Shown here piece after piece: positions 1 to 9,104 of a stretch of DNA of 64,000 nucleotides. Under the pieces are notes generated by a model. The model made no database searches. It had not been told where the DNA came from and worked only from the letters and a program-made list of their open reading frames with translations. Every line of letters starts with the position of its first letter. The stretch's first letter is position 1. This DNA comes from Arthrobacter sp. U41 (GTDB lineage: Bacteria; Actinomycetota; Actinomycetes; Actinomycetales; Micrococcaceae), in the NCBI RefSeq assembly GCF_007679325.1, contig NZ_VEGI01000001.1, positions 682,001-746,000 on the forward strand. Direction: 5' to 3'. A program made the translations under genes and the position numbers.

Positions 1-5
1 CTCAT
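1..5 (-). CDS. Possible start of next minus-strand gene (cut by window edge)
   Basis: An ATG on the minus strand (bases 5-3) lies 20 bases downstream of the stop of the fumarylacetoacetate hydrolase-family gene, and its reading frame leaves the window at once. In relatives of Arthrobacter I recall glutamyl-tRNA synthetase following this gene, but nothing here can confirm identity. Only the start codon is visible. Confidence 0.25.
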
Positions 6-25
6 GTGCTGTTTCCGCGGTCCGC

Positions 26-802
26 CTAGCGGCGGACCACCGGGTTGGAGAGCCGGCCGATGCCCTCGATCTCCACCTCGAAGCGGTCCCCGGCCTCAAC
101 CAGTCCGACGCCGGCGGGGGTGCCGGTCATGATGACGTCGCCGGGCAGCAGGGTGAAGGCCTGCGAGACAATCGAGACGAGCTCGCGGACGCCGCGGATC
201 ATCTGGCTGGTGCTGCCGTCCTGGCGCAGTTCGCCGTTGAGTCGGCCCTGGATCTGCAGGTCCTCGGTGTTCAGCTCGGTCTCGATCCACGGCCCCAGCG
301 GCGCGGAGGTGTCGAAGCCCTTGGCCCGGGCCCACTGCAGGTCGGTCTTCTGGACGTCGCGGGCGGTGAGGTCGTTGCCGCAGGTGTAGCCGAAGACGAC
401 GTCGTCGACGCGTTCCTCCGGGACGTCCTTGCAGATCCGGCCGATGACAACGCAGAGCTCGGCCTCGAAGGACACTTCCTCGGAGAATTCCGGCAGGATG
501 ATCGGATCGTTGGGCCCGATCACGGAGGTGTTGGGCTTCAGGAACAGCAGCGGCTGGGCCGGGACGTCGTTGCCGAGTTCCTTGGCGTGCTCCACGAAGT
601 TGCGGCCCACGCCGATGACCTTGCTGCGCGGGATGATCGGGGCGAGCAGGCGCACGTCCTCGAGCTTGTGCCGCACGGCGGTTCGTTCCACGCCTTGGAA
701 GAAGGGGTCGCCGTTGATGACAGTGACCATCTCACTGCCGGGCTCACCTTCAACAATGCCGTAGAGGGGATCAGAATCGACTACAAACCGGGCGATACGC
801 AT
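26..802 (-). CDS. Fumarylacetoacetate hydrolase (FAH) family protein
   Basis: The 258-residue protein matches the FAH superfamily of metal-dependent C-C hydrolases, decarboxylases and isomerases acting on acyl-pyruvates or 2-oxo-dicarboxylates. A short N-terminal part (about 1-60) precedes the catalytic domain, which opens with GVGRNFVEHAKELG. The metal ligands are visible as ExE (E113, E115 in SFEAELCVVIG) and D144 in GNDLTARDV. The C-terminal MTGTPAGVG motif is typical. The length is usual for the single-domain class (YcgM/FAHD1-like). Such proteins may act as oxaloacetate decarboxylase or acylpyruvase, and the exact substrate cannot be read from sequence. Start is ATG. Confidence 0.9.
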   Translation of the reverse strand: MRIARFVVDSDPLYGIVEGEPGSEMVTVINGDPFFQGVERTAVRHKLEDVRLLAPIIPRSKVIGVGRNFVEHAKELGNDVPAQPLLFLKPNTSVIGPNDPIILPEFSEEVSFEAELCVVIGRICKDVPEERVDDVVFGYTCGNDLTARDVQKTDLQWARAKGFDTSAPLGPWIETELNTEDLQIQGRLNGELRQDGSTSQMIRGVRELVSIVSQAFTLLPGDVIMTGTPAGVGLVEAGDRFEVEIEGIGRLSNPVVRR

Positions 803-918
803 GGCTCCTAGCGTACCGTCTCCGTCAGGCGCGCCGGGCTCCGTGACCGTGCCTCTTGCGGTCCCAGTGTTAGTCTGACGCGACGCACGAGGCGTTTTAT
901 CTGTTCAATGGGGGAAAC

Positions 919-2235
919 ATGTTAGGCATCGATACTTCTTCAGCGCGCTCTAAACGTCTCGGCGGGAGATTAGCAACCGGCGCGGCAACCGCTGTGATCG
1001 CCTCCGGAGGGCTAGTCGTATTTTCTGCGCCGGCCTTCGCTGCAGAGTCGGAAACATGCACCGCTGCGCAGGCAAGCTACCAGGCCGCCTTGACCGCTAC
1101 CGGCGCGAGCAACACACTTTCCGCCCAAGTCGCGGCAGCAAATCAAGCCGTGACCGAAGCGCAGCAGGCCCGCGATGCCCTGGCCGCAGCCGCCGTTGCC
1201 GACGCTGTCCAGGCGCAGGCCGACCTCGACGTCGCCGTCGCGTCCGCAGCCAAGACGGAAACCGGCTTGGAGTCGGCCCGGGAGCGACTGCAACGCGCAC
1301 TCGACACCGCCAGGTGGGCGGCCGACCGCGTGGACCGGATCCAGACCGAACTTGATGAGCTGCCTGAGCTGAATGCCGCGGCCGAGGAACAAGCAAGGAC
1401 TCAGCTCGAAGCAGCGACCGCCGCGCAGTCCGCTGCCGCTGTTAGTGTCACTGCCGCCCAAACAGCGCTGGAAGCCGCCAACGCGTCTCAGGACCAGCCG
1501 GCGATCGATGCCGCCCAAGCCGCACTGCTGGCCAAGCAAGTGGTGCTGGAAGCGGCTGAGGCGCAGCTGGCTGCAGCAAAATTGGCACTCGAAGGCGTGA
1601 AGGCCGACGGTGAGGCTCAGCTGGCGGATGCCTGGAACAGGGTAGAAGCCGCGGAGCAGCTGTTGTGGGAGATGGGTGATCACCTCATGCAGGCCGACGA
1701 TGCGTTCCGCGCCGCCAACGATCAGGCCGATACCGCAGCCGATGGCGTCACGCGGGCGCAGGCCACCCTCCTGGCGGCCCAGAATGTGGAAGGCATTGCT
1801 GCAGCAGATGCGGCTCTGGCTACAGCCAGCGCGGCCGCCAAGGCGCTGCACGCTCAAACAACGACGCCTCCTGACCCCGCATCCATCGACCGGCTGTTCC
1901 GTACTGCCCTCGAAGCCTGCGCGGCAACTTCTGAGACCGTCCCAAAGACACCAGTGGCTGTGGCCACGCCGGTCGTGGCGCCGGTGATAGCCACGGAGTC
2001 CCGGCGTGCGGCAGTTGAGGTTTCGTCCTCAGCTCCGGCGCAACAGACCGGTGCTGCAAATGCGGCCAATCCCGGCCTGAACGTGCAGACCGGCGTTATC
2101 ACCGATGCCGCCGCTCAAGCACCTGCTAGTCCCCAGGGTCAGGGCGGGCTGCCGGTGGCCGCATGGTCGCTGGGAGGACTCGTCGTCCTCGCGGCTGCTT
2201 CATTTGGCGTGCGGCGCCGCTCTGTGCGTGGGTAG
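919..2235 (+). CDS. Secreted Ala-rich coiled-coil surface protein, probable sortase substrate
   Basis: The 438-residue protein starts at an ATG preceded by GGGGGAA. It has a Sec signal peptide (Arg/Lys n-region, hydrophobic core about 18-35, AFA-AES cleavage near residue 41). Residues 45-320 are dominated by Ala, Gln, Glu and Leu with heptad-like spacing, as in long extended coiled coils. After a Pro/Val/Thr/Ala-rich linker (about 330-405) the C-terminus has GGLPVAAWSLGG, a hydrophobic segment and a basic RRRSVRG tail. That is the layout of a cell-wall sorting signal, with LPVAA where LPxTG would be expected. The adjoining sortase gene overlaps its stop codon, so the two probably work together. 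No enzymatic domain is seen. Confidence 0.85.
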   Translation: MLGIDTSSARSKRLGGRLATGAATAVIASGGLVVFSAPAFAAESETCTAAQASYQAALTATGASNTLSAQVAAANQAVTEAQQARDALAAAAVADAVQAQADLDVAVASAAKTETGLESARERLQRALDTARWAADRVDRIQTELDELPELNAAAEEQARTQLEAATAAQSAAAVSVTAAQTALEAANASQDQPAIDAAQAALLAKQVVLEAAEAQLAAAKLALEGVKADGEAQLADAWNRVEAAEQLLWEMGDHLMQADDAFRAANDQADTAADGVTRAQATLLAAQNVEGIAAADAALATASAAAKALHAQTTTPPDPASIDRLFRTALEACAATSETVPKTPVAVATPVVAPVIATESRRAAVEVSSSAPAQQTGAANAANPGLNVQTGVITDAAAQAPASPQGQGGLPVAAWSLGGLVVLAAASFGVRRRSVRG

Positions 2236-2899
2236 CCAACAGGCCGATGGGTGGTGCCGTTCCGGAGGAAAGGCTCTAATCCAAATCGCGCTGCTCACCG
2301 GTCTTGTGGGAGTGCTGCCGGGCTGTACGCCTGGCGGCCCCCACGAGCCGACGTCAGTTGCCGCGGAGCCCTCTCCGGCTCCGCGGCAGTCCATTGTTGA
2401 GACCGACGTGGCTCCGGGGGCCGTCCGAGGAGCCAGACCTGGCTCGTCTGCACTTCCCCCGGCCTCCCCTCCCCTATGGATCAGCTATCCGGCCGCCGGC
2501 ATTGAACTCTCCGTGCTCCCGCTGACGCCAAGCGCCGGCGAACTGCGAGCCGGTTCCCTGGTCCCGCCGACGACCATGGACGCCTACTGGCTCACAAACT
2601 ACGGGCAGCCTGGTTCCGGCTCAAGCAACACGACGTACATCGCCGGGCACAGCTGGGAAAACGCCGAGGCCCCTTTCAACCGGCTCAGCGGCCAGTCCGC
2701 AATCGGGGACGAACTGAGCGTCAGCACGGCGACAGGCACCGTGAATTTCAAGGTGCTGAGCGTCACCACCCACGACAAAGACACGCTGCGTTCGAGCAAT
2801 GTGTGGAACATCGTGCCCGGCCAGCTGGTGCTCATCAGCTGCTATACCGAAGACATCCAGGGTAAGAACGTGATTGTCACGGCCGTGCCCAACCCGTAG
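2228..2899 (+). CDS. Class F-like sortase, possibly lipid-anchored
   Basis: This protein (about 223 residues from GTG 2228) carries the actinobacterial class E/F sortase core. A catalytic His is seen in TTYIAGHSW, a Cys in LVLISCYTED, and SIADW-like strands lie between them. Sortases cleave a C-terminal sorting signal and join the substrate to the cell envelope. The N-terminus has a basic stretch (CRSGGK), a hydrophobic helix (ALIQIALLTGLVGV) and LPGC, a slightly imperfect lipobox, so it may be a lipoprotein. The start is uncertain: GTG 2228 gives a sensible signal sequence and overlaps the upstream stop by 8 bases. A strong GGAGGAAAGG at 2264-2273 has no ATG, GTG or TTG at the right spacing. 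No C-terminal Arg is obvious after the Cys. Confidence 0.82.
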   Translation: MGSQQADGWCRSGGKALIQIALLTGLVGVLPGCTPGGPHEPTSVAAEPSPAPRQSIVETDVAPGAVRGARPGSSALPPASPPLWISYPAAGIELSVLPLTPSAGELRAGSLVPPTTMDAYWLTNYGQPGSGSSNTTYIAGHSWENAEAPFNRLSGQSAIGDELSVSTATGTVNFKVLSVTTHDKDTLRSSNVWNIVPGQLVLISCYTEDIQGKNVIVTAVPNP

Positions 2900-2938
2900 C
2901 CGGCAGCTGCAGGAACCGTATCCCGCGCAAATCGTCCT

Positions 2939-3736
2939 CTAAAGGGTGCCGCTGTCCGTGCGCAGGTAGTGCAGCTGGGCGGCCACGGACAGTTCCGCCG
3001 CGGGCCGGACGGCGGGGTCGACGGCGGCATACACAGCGTCCGCCACTTCGGTCACCTCGGCGCCGGCGCCCAGGCCGTCCAGGGCAGTGCGGATCTGCGC
3101 TAGGCGGTCCTCGCGGTGGTCCCGGTAGGCGCGGACGATCGTGTCCAGTGCCGGCAGCATGGGCCCGTGGGCCGGGAGGACGGTGGCGGCGCCCAGCAGT
3201 TCCAGCCGGTCCAGGGAGGCGAGGTAGTCCCCCAGAGTGCCGTCGGGGTAGTCCAGAACCGTGGTGCCGAGGCCCAGGATCGTGTCGCCGGTGAGGACCG
3301 AGCCGCGGGCGCCGTCGTCGGGCAGGTGGAAGCAGACCGAATCCGAGGTGTGGCCCGGTGTGGCCACGACCCGAATTTCCGCGCCGGCGGCGTGGATGAC
3401 TTCGCCGTCCGCGAGGGGTTCACCGCCGTGACAATGGGCCGGGTCCTTGGCGCGCACGGGTGCGCCGGTGAGCTCGGCGAAGCGGGCGGCTGCGGCTGTG
3501 TGGTCCGCGTGCCGGTGCGTGATCAGGATGAGCTCGACGGTCCCGGCCCGGGCCAGTTCCTGCAGGTGCGGCTCGTCCAGCGGCCCGGGATCGACCACGA
3601 CGGTGCCGGCCGCGCCGGGGGCGGCAATGACGTAGGAGTTGGTCCCGTGCAGGCTCATCGGCCCCGGGTTGGGGGCCAGCCTGAAGCGGGTCAGCTCTGT
3701 GCTGCGCACCATGGCGCGGGGGTCGTCGGGGATCAC
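2939..3736 (-). CDS. MBL-fold metallo-hydrolase (LACTB2/glyoxalase II-like)
   Basis: The 265-residue protein has the metallo-beta-lactamase HxHxDH motif in LILITHRHADHTAAAA, followed by VVATPGHTSDSVCF and VLPAHGPML, which supply the remaining zinc ligands. The C-terminal 60 residues resemble the winged-helix tail of the LACTB2 subgroup, whose members cleave RNA or thioesters. The start is GTG (MIPDDPR), with a GAAGATGGAA upstream. It converges with the sortase gene 39 bases away. The substrate is not deducible. Confidence 0.85.
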   Translation of the reverse strand: MIPDDPRAMVRSTELTRFRLAPNPGPMSLHGTNSYVIAAPGAAGTVVVDPGPLDEPHLQELARAGTVELILITHRHADHTAAAARFAELTGAPVRAKDPAHCHGGEPLADGEVIHAAGAEIRVVATPGHTSDSVCFHLPDDGARGSVLTGDTILGLGTTVLDYPDGTLGDYLASLDRLELLGAATVLPAHGPMLPALDTIVRAYRDHREDRLAQIRTALDGLGAGAEVTEVADAVYAAVDPAVRPAAELSVAAQLHYLRTDSGTL

Positions 3737-3779
3737 AGTTCCATCTTCCCACCGAACCGGACGGGATGCAGTGCCGGCG

Positions 3780-4154
3780 TCATACCAGCAGCATCACCGC
3801 AATGACGGCCGGCAGCAGCGCCTCGGCGATGGCACTCGCCCACAGCCGCCGCTCGGACAGGACCAGGATGATGCCCAGCAGGACGTGGCCCAGGCAGGTG
3901 AACAGCAGCAGCGCCTCCCCGGCTGCGGGCTGGTCGCCCGTCAGCATAACCGAGCCCACGGTCGCGCCCACACCCCAGATCATGTTGTAGAACCCCAGGT
4001 TGAAGACCCACATCCGCACGGTTTCCGTGTCCTCCGGCTTGATGAGGAACAGCCGGTGGAAGCGCTGGTCCCGGAAGAAGAAGGACTCCAGGATCCCCAC
4101 GAGGATCAGCAGGACCCCGAAAATGACACCCAGAACCTGAACAAGTCCAGTCAT
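3780..4154 (-). CDS. DUF1304 family membrane protein
   Basis: This 124-residue protein has four hydrophobic segments (about 4-22, 48-66, 80-98, 105-123). The conserved ILESFFFRDQRFHRLFL and NLGFYNMIWGVGA patterns are typical of DUF1304. The family is small, integral to the membrane and without an established function. The gene lies 43 bases upstream of the MBL hydrolase on the same strand and could be cotranscribed with it. Confidence 0.85.
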   Translation of the reverse strand: MTGLVQVLGVIFGVLLILVGILESFFFRDQRFHRLFLIKPEDTETVRMWVFNLGFYNMIWGVGATVGSVMLTGDQPAAGEALLLFTCLGHVLLGIILVLSERRLWASAIAEALLPAVIAVMLLV

Positions 4155-4237
4155 GCGCCATATTGTGCCCCTGCGTCCGGGACGTGGCTAGGGGCTTCTG
4201 ACCGGCGCCACCGGACCACGCACCGGGCGATTAACGA

Positions 4238-4277
4238 CGACGGCGGCCTCCCCACCGGAAGGTGGGTGCCGCCGTCG
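4238..4277 (-). terminator. Hairpin downstream of ilvE
   Basis: CGACGGCGGC (4238-4247) pairs with GCCGCCGTCG (4268-4277). An inner CCCACC/GGTGGG stem closes a GGAA loop. It lies about 30 bases beyond the ilvE stop. On the minus strand a short T-containing tract (TCGTTAAT) follows. Confidence 0.6.
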
Positions 4278-4308
4278 AACGCTGCCTATGTAAGTAAGGC
4301 GCTACCGC

Positions 4309-5421
4309 TTAGGCCAGGCGGGTCAGCCAGCCGTGGGTGTCCTCGACGGTGCCGGTCTGGATGCCCAGGAGCTGCTCGCGGATGGCCATGGTGGTCTCCC
4401 CCGCCTTCGCGTCCTCGGAGCCGATGAATTCGGTGTCGTCCTTGAGTACGCCGATGGGGGTGATCACGGCGGCGGTGCCGCAGGCGAAGACCTCGGCGAT
4501 CTCGCCGGAGGCCACGCCGTCGCGCCATTCATCCAGCGTGATCTTGCGTTCGGTGACCTCTCGGCCCATGTCCTTGGCCACCTGGATAACGGACATCCGC
4601 GTGATGCCCTCCAGGATGGTGCCGCTCAGCGCGGGGGTCACCAGTGAGCCGTCCTTCATCACGAAGAACACGTTCATGCCGCCGAGCTCTTCCACGGCGT
4701 TGTCATTGAACTGGTCCAGGAAGAGGACCTGCTTGCAGCCGTGGGCCTCGGCTTCCTGCTGCGCGATCAGAGACGCGGCGTAGTTGCCGCCGCACTTCGC
4801 GGCGCCGGTTCCGCCGCGGCCGGCGCGGGCGTATTCGCGGGAAATCCAGATGGAGACGGGCTTGAGTTCGCCGCCGAAGTAGTTGCCGGCCGGGGAGGCG
4901 ATGACGCGGAAGGACACTTCGCGGGCGGCGCGGACGCCGAGGAAGGCCTCGGTGGCGATCATGAACGGCCGCAGGTAGAGGGCTTCGCCGTCGCCGGAGG
5001 GGACCCATTCCTTGTCCACGGAAACAAGCTCGCGGATGGCGCCCAGGAAGTACTCTTCGGGGAGTTCGGGGAGGGCCAGGCGGCGGGCCGACTTGTTCAG
5101 GCGGGCGGCGTTGGCCTCCGGCCGGAAGGTCCAGATGGAGCCGTCGGCGTGGCGGTACGCCTTGAGGCCCTCGAAGATTTCCTGGCCATAGTGCAGCACG
5201 GCGGCGGAGGGATCCAGAGAGATGGGGCCGTAGGCCTCAACCCGGGCACTGTGCCAGCCGCCCTTGCCCTCGGCGTCGACGCTGTAGTCAACGATCGCGG
5301 TGTGGTCGGTGAAATGGTTGCCGAAACCCGGGTTCGCCAGGATGGCAGCACGTTCTTCAGCGGACTTCGGGGTTGCCGAGGGCTGCTGGGTGAATTCGAC
5401 GCCATGGGCAGTCTGAGTCAT
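4309..5421 (-). CDS. ilvE: Branched-chain amino acid aminotransferase
   Basis: IlvE is a PLP enzyme that performs the last, reversible transamination to Val, Leu and Ile with glutamate as donor. The 370-residue protein matches the long class IV aminotransferase type found in actinobacteria and eukaryotes. Visible motifs are [32 protein letters not shown] (the Lys is the PLP lysine), [14 protein letters not shown] and [15 protein letters not shown]. The start ATG follows a GGAACC-type ribosome site. It lies downstream of leuB on the same strand with a 125-base gap, as part of the branched-chain synthesis group of this window. Confidence 0.97.
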   Translation of the reverse strand: MTQTAHGVEFTQQPSATPKSAEERAAILANPGFGNHFTDHTAIVDYSVDAEGKGGWHSARVEAYGPISLDPSAAVLHYGQEIFEGLKAYRHADGSIWTFRPEANAARLNKSARRLALPELPEEYFLGAIRELVSVDKEWVPSGDGEALYLRPFMIATEAFLGVRAAREVSFRVIASPAGNYFGGELKPVSIWISREYARAGRGGTGAAKCGGNYAASLIAQQEAEAHGCKQVLFLDQFNDNAVEELGGMNVFFVMKDGSLVTPALSGTILEGITRMSVIQVAKDMGREVTERKITLDEWRDGVASGEIAEVFACGTAAVITPIGVLKDDTEFIGSEDAKAGETTMAIREQLLGIQTGTVEDTHGWLTRLA

Positions 5422-5546
5422 GGTTCCTCCACGGTCGGCTGCCTGGTGTGTAAACGTGGTTCATCTCCGGACCACGGCAGCATATTGGTGATTCGAAACA
5501 AGCTTACGCCCGTTGGCGGGGCCGCCGGCCCGGTGCCTCGTGGCGG

Positions 5547-6614
5547 TTACAGGGCGGCGGCGATGGCGTCACCGATCGCGCTGGTGGTGCGCGCTGCAGT
5601 GCCCGGGGCTGCCGTGCCGCGGGCCGCGACGTCGGCGACGACGGCCGCCTCAACCTTGCGGGCGGCGGCGCCGTAGCCCAGGTGGTCCAGCAGCAGAGCG
5701 GCGGAGAGAATGGCCGCCGTCGGGTCCGCCTTCTGCTGGCCGGCAATGTCCGGAGCCGAACCGTGGACGGGTTCGAACATGGACGGGGCGGTGCGCTCCA
5801 TGTTGATGTTGCCGGAGGCGGCCAGGCCGATGCCGCCGGTGACCGCAGCGGCGAGGTCGGTAATGATGTCGCCGAAGAGGTTGTCCGTGACAATCACGTC
5901 AAAGCGCGCCGGGTCCGTGACCATAAAGATCGTGGCGGCATCGATGTGCAGGTAGTCATGGGTGACATCCGGGAACTCCTGGGCCACAGCCTCCACCGTC
6001 CGCTTCCAGAGGTGGCCGGCGAAGACCAGGACGTTGTGCTTGTGGACCAGGGTCAGCCTCTTGCGTGGGCGGTCGTTGGCCCGGCGGAAGGCGTCGCGGA
6101 CCACACGCTCCACGCCGTGGGCCGTGTTGAGCGAGACTTCGGTGGCTACCTCGTGCGGGGTGCCGGGGCGCAGCGTCCCGCCGTTGCCGACGTAGGGGCC
6201 CTCAGTGCCCTCGCGGACCACGATGAAATCGATGTCGCCGGGGTTGGCGAGCGGGCTGGCGACGCCCGGGTACAGCCGGGACGGGCGCAGGTTGACGAAG
6301 TGGTCCAGGCTGAAGCGCAGCTTGAGCAGCAACTCACGCTCGATGATGCCGGAGGGGATGCGGGTATCGCCCGGGGCCGCGCCGACGGCACCGAAGAGGA
6401 TGGCGTCGCGGGTGCGGAGATCGGCCAGGGTCTCCTCCGGCAGGGTCTCCCCCGTTTCGAGCCAGTGCTGCGCGCCGAGCTTGTAGTGCGTCTGCTGCAG
6501 CACAATGCCCTCGGCGGCGGCAGCCTTCTCGAGGACCTTCACGGCCTCGGCGGTGACCTCGGGGCCAATGCCGTCGCCGGGAATGACGGCCAGATCAATG
6601 GTGGATGCGCTCAT
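5547..6614 (-). CDS. leuB: 3-isopropylmalate dehydrogenase
   Basis: LeuB oxidises and decarboxylates 3-isopropylmalate with NAD+ in leucine synthesis. The 355-residue protein shows the beta-decarboxylating dehydrogenase hallmarks: [13 protein letters not shown] at the N-terminus, [21 protein letters not shown] and [30 protein letters not shown]. The C-terminus is richer in Ala than usual. A TGTCTCACTA element lies 40 bases upstream of the start, and a long hairpin separates the gene from metG, so it is probably transcribed from its own regulated promoter. Confidence 0.97.
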   Translation of the reverse strand: MSASTIDLAVIPGDGIGPEVTAEAVKVLEKAAAAEGIVLQQTHYKLGAQHWLETGETLPEETLADLRTRDAILFGAVGAAPGDTRIPSGIIERELLLKLRFSLDHFVNLRPSRLYPGVASPLANPGDIDFIVVREGTEGPYVGNGGTLRPGTPHEVATEVSLNTAHGVERVVRDAFRRANDRPRKRLTLVHKHNVLVFAGHLWKRTVEAVAQEFPDVTHDYLHIDAATIFMVTDPARFDVIVTDNLFGDIITDLAAAVTGGIGLAASGNINMERTAPSMFEPVHGSAPDIAGQQKADPTAAILSAALLLDHLGYGAAARKVEAAVVADVAARGTAAPGTAARTTSAIGDAIAAAL

Positions 6615-6653
6615 GTTTTCAGCGTAGCCAAGTGATCCACATGCTGGTCAACT

Positions 6654-6663
6654 TGTCTCACTA
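6654..6663 (-). promoter_or_regulatory. Putative branched-chain regulator operator upstream of leuB
   Basis: TAGTGAGACA on the minus strand, 40 bases before the leuB start, is identical to the two elements in front of ilvB (17601-17610 and 17632-17641). Its core GTGAGAC also occurs upstream of ilvD. IclR-type regulators (LtbR of Corynebacterium, NdgR of Streptomyces) control leu/ilv genes in actinobacteria, so assignment to such a regulator is an inference. No IclR gene lies in this window. Confidence 0.5.
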
Positions 6664-6695
6664 TCCGAACGCAGAGCATCCCGTTAAACGACGTC

Positions 6696-6750
6696 GAGGT
6701 GAGACTTCGCGCCGATGTCACTGAAAGACATGGGCGCGAAGTCTCACCTC
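6696..6750. repeat. Long palindrome between metG and leuB
   Basis: An 18-base arm (6696-6713) is perfectly complementary to 6733-6750. After one G/G mismatch the stem continues for five pairs (6715-6719 with 6727-6731) around the loop ACTGAAA. It lies 17 bases after the metG stop. Neither side carries a convincing T-run, so it may be a strand-symmetric terminator or a dispersed palindromic element. Its arms contain GTGAGAC/GTCTCAC, the core of the ilv/leu operator. Confidence 0.75.
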
Positions 6751-6767
6751 TGCGGGAGCGTCGGAGT

Positions 6768-8327
6768 TTACGCCTCGGCAGGCTCCTCGTACTTCGGGAA
6801 GACCGGGGACGGGGCGGGCAGCGGGGTTCCGGCCACGATCGGCGTGCCCAGGGCGGCGAACTCGCGTGCCTCCCCTTCCGGCTGGCCCAGGGTGTTCAGA
6901 ATGGCCGCCGTCGCCGCCGGCATGACCGGCTGGGCGAGGATGGCGACAATCCGCAGCACCTCGAGCGTCACGTAGAGGACGGTGTTCATGCGATCGACGT
7001 CGGTCTTCCGCAGCACCCACGGGGCCTGCTCGGCGAAGTAGGCGTTGGTGTCGCCCAGGACGTTCCAGATGGCCTCGAGGGCGCGGCTGAACTCCTGCTT
7101 TTCGAACGCGGCCCGGGAAATGTCCAGCAGTCCGTTGGCCTGGCCCAGCAGCGCGGCGTCCTCGGCGGTGAAGCCTCCGGGGACGGGCACGGCGCCGTCG
7201 CAGTTCTTCGCCACCATGGACAGCGAACGCTGGGCCAGGTTGCCGAAGTTGTTGGCCAGGTCCGCGTTCATCCGGCCCACCACGGCGTCGTGGCTGTAGG
7301 AGCCGTCCGCACCGAAGGGGACCTCGCGGAGCAGGAAGAACCGCACCTGGTCCAGGCCGTACTGGGCCACCCAGTCGGCCGGGGCCACCACGTTGCCCAG
7401 CGACTTGGACATCTTGACGCCCTGGTTGTGCAGGAAGCCGTGGATCATCACGCGCTTGGGCAGTTCCAGCCCGGCGGACATCAGGAACGCGGGCCAGTAG
7501 ACGGCGTGGAAGCGGGAGATGTCCTTGCCGATGACGTGGACGTCCGCCGGCCAGTACTTCCGGAACAGCTCGGAGTCGGTGCGGGGGAAGCCGACGCCGG
7601 TCAGGTAGTTGGTCAGCGCGTCCACCCAGACGTACATCACGTGCTCCGGGTTGCCCGGGACGGGAACACCCCAGTCGAAGGAGGTGCGGCTGATCGACAG
7701 GTCCTCGAGGCCGCCCTTGACGAAGCTGACCACCTCGTTGAAGCGGTTGTGCGGCGCGCCGAAGGTCGGGTGGTCCGCGTAGAGGGCCAGCAGCCGGTCC
7801 TGGTAGGCGGAAAGCTTGAAGAAGTAGCTCTCCTCCTCGGTCCAGGTCACCTCGGTGCCGGTCTCGGAGGCGTAGCGGAGGCCGTCTGCCTGCACCTCGG
7901 TCTCGTCCTCGACGAAGTAGCGCTCGTCGCGGACCGAGTACCAGCCGGCGTACTTGGAGAGGTAGATGTCCCCGTTGGCTTCCATCCGCTGCCAGAGCGC
8001 CTTGGCGGCCTCGTAGTGGTCCGGGTCGGTTGTGCGGATGAAGCGGCTCAGGGAGATGCCGAGGTCATCGCTCATCTGCCGGAAGGCGGCCGAGTTGCGG
8101 TCAGCGAGGTCCTTGACCGGGATGCCTTCCTTTTCCGCCGTCTGCTGCATCTTCAGGCCGTGCTCGTCCGTGCCGGTCATAAAGAACACGTCGTAGCCGT
8201 CCAGGCGCTTGAAGCGCGCCATCGCGTCAGTGGCGATGACCTCGTAGGCGTGGCCGATGTGCGGCACGCCGTTGGGGTAGCTGATGGCCGTGGTGATGTA
8301 GAACGGGGTTTTTTCGGAAGCGGTCAC
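6768..8327 (-). CDS. metG: Methionyl-tRNA synthetase (short form)
   Basis: MetRS charges tRNA-Met. The 519-residue class I synthetase shows [14 protein letters not shown] (HIGH) at the N-terminus and [12 protein letters not shown] (KMSKS) near residue 300. The insert around 120-170, where E. coli-type enzymes carry four zinc-binding Cys, has no cysteine ([17 protein letters not shown]), so this is the zinc-free type. The C-terminal EMAP-like tRNA-binding domain is absent. Translation starts at GTG 8327, only nine bases after the stop of the ABC ATPase, suggesting cotranscription with the transporter. Confidence 0.97.
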   Translation of the reverse strand: MTASEKTPFYITTAISYPNGVPHIGHAYEVIATDAMARFKRLDGYDVFFMTGTDEHGLKMQQTAEKEGIPVKDLADRNSAAFRQMSDDLGISLSRFIRTTDPDHYEAAKALWQRMEANGDIYLSKYAGWYSVRDERYFVEDETEVQADGLRYASETGTEVTWTEEESYFFKLSAYQDRLLALYADHPTFGAPHNRFNEVVSFVKGGLEDLSISRTSFDWGVPVPGNPEHVMYVWVDALTNYLTGVGFPRTDSELFRKYWPADVHVIGKDISRFHAVYWPAFLMSAGLELPKRVMIHGFLHNQGVKMSKSLGNVVAPADWVAQYGLDQVRFFLLREVPFGADGSYSHDAVVGRMNADLANNFGNLAQRSLSMVAKNCDGAVPVPGGFTAEDAALLGQANGLLDISRAAFEKQEFSRALEAIWNVLGDTNAYFAEQAPWVLRKTDVDRMNTVLYVTLEVLRIVAILAQPVMPAATAAILNTLGQPEGEAREFAALGTPIVAGTPLPAPSPVFPKYEEPAEA

Positions 8328-8336
8328 AGTTTTAAC

Positions 8337-9104
8337 CTAGATCAGTTCGGTGAGGGTGTCGCTCTGGCGGACCAGCTCGTGGTCGTGTGACGCCACCAGG
8401 ACGGCGATTCCGTCCGAGGTGGTGTCCTTGAGGATGCTGATGATGCGGTTGGCCGAGGACCGGTCCAGGCTGGCGGTGGGCTCGTCTACCACCAGCACGC
8501 GGGTGCCCAGGATCAGGGCCCGGGCGATGGCGACGCGCTGACGTTCGCCGCCGGAGAGCTGCGCCGGGCGGTGGCGCATGCGCCGGCCCAGGCCCACGAG
8601 GTCCAGGAGGTCCTTGGCCATGTCGCGGCGCTGGTCCACCTCGCCGTCGGGCACGGCGGGCAGCAGCACGTTCTCCAGCGCGCTCATCCCGTCGATCAGG
8701 GCTCCGCCCTGGTCAACGTAGCCGATCAGGGCCCGGCGGCGGTCGGCGATTTCGTCGTCGCCCATGGTCTCGAGGGAGTCCCCCTCCCAGAACACCCGGC
8801 CCGACGTCGGCAGGGTCAGGCCCGCGCCGACGGTGAGGATGCTGGTCTTGCCGGAGCCGGAGCGGCCGGCGACGCAGTGCATTTCGCCGGCGTGCAGCGT
8901 CATGTTGAAGTCGTCCACGACGTTGACGGCTTCGGCACCGCCCTTGCCGCCGCCGTAGTGGATGGTGATGTTGCTGAGCTCCAGCGGCGTGGCGTGGTCG
9001 GCGGCCTTCACGATCGTGTTGGCGCGCGTCTGGTGGGCACCGCGGCGGGTGCTTGCCGTCATCCGCTCGTGAGCCTCACGGTCAAGGTTCAGGTCGTTGT
9101 TCAT
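8337..9104 (-). CDS. ABC transporter ATP-binding protein (MacB/LolD type)
   Basis: This 255-residue ATPase has Walker A GRSGSGKTS, the signature LSGGERQRVAIARAL, Walker B VLVVDEPTASLD and a switch His in VASHDHEL. The sequence and its FtsX-type partner place it in the MacB/LolCDE class, which drives extrusion or mechanical transmission rather than uptake. The start ATG 9104 overlaps the permease stop as ATGA. Upstream in-frame codons exist but lie inside the permease gene. Confidence 0.93.
   Translation of the reverse strand: MNNDLNLDREAHERMTASTRRGAHQTRANTIVKAADHATPLELSNITIHYGGGKGGAEAVNVVDDFNMTLHAGEMHCVAGRSGSGKTSILTVGAGLTLPTSGRVFWEGDSLETMGDDEIADRRRALIGYVDQGGALIDGMSALENVLLPAVPDGEVDQRRDMAKDLLDLVGLGRRMRHRPAQLSGGERQRVAIARALILGTRVLVVDEPTASLDRSSANRIISILKDTTSDGIAVLVASHDHELVRQSDTLTELI

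Noticed and set aside
6699-8390. A 563-codon plus-strand frame opposite metG
   Set aside because: MetRS motifs fix the coding strand. The opposite product is low-complexity Val/Gly/His-rich sequence.
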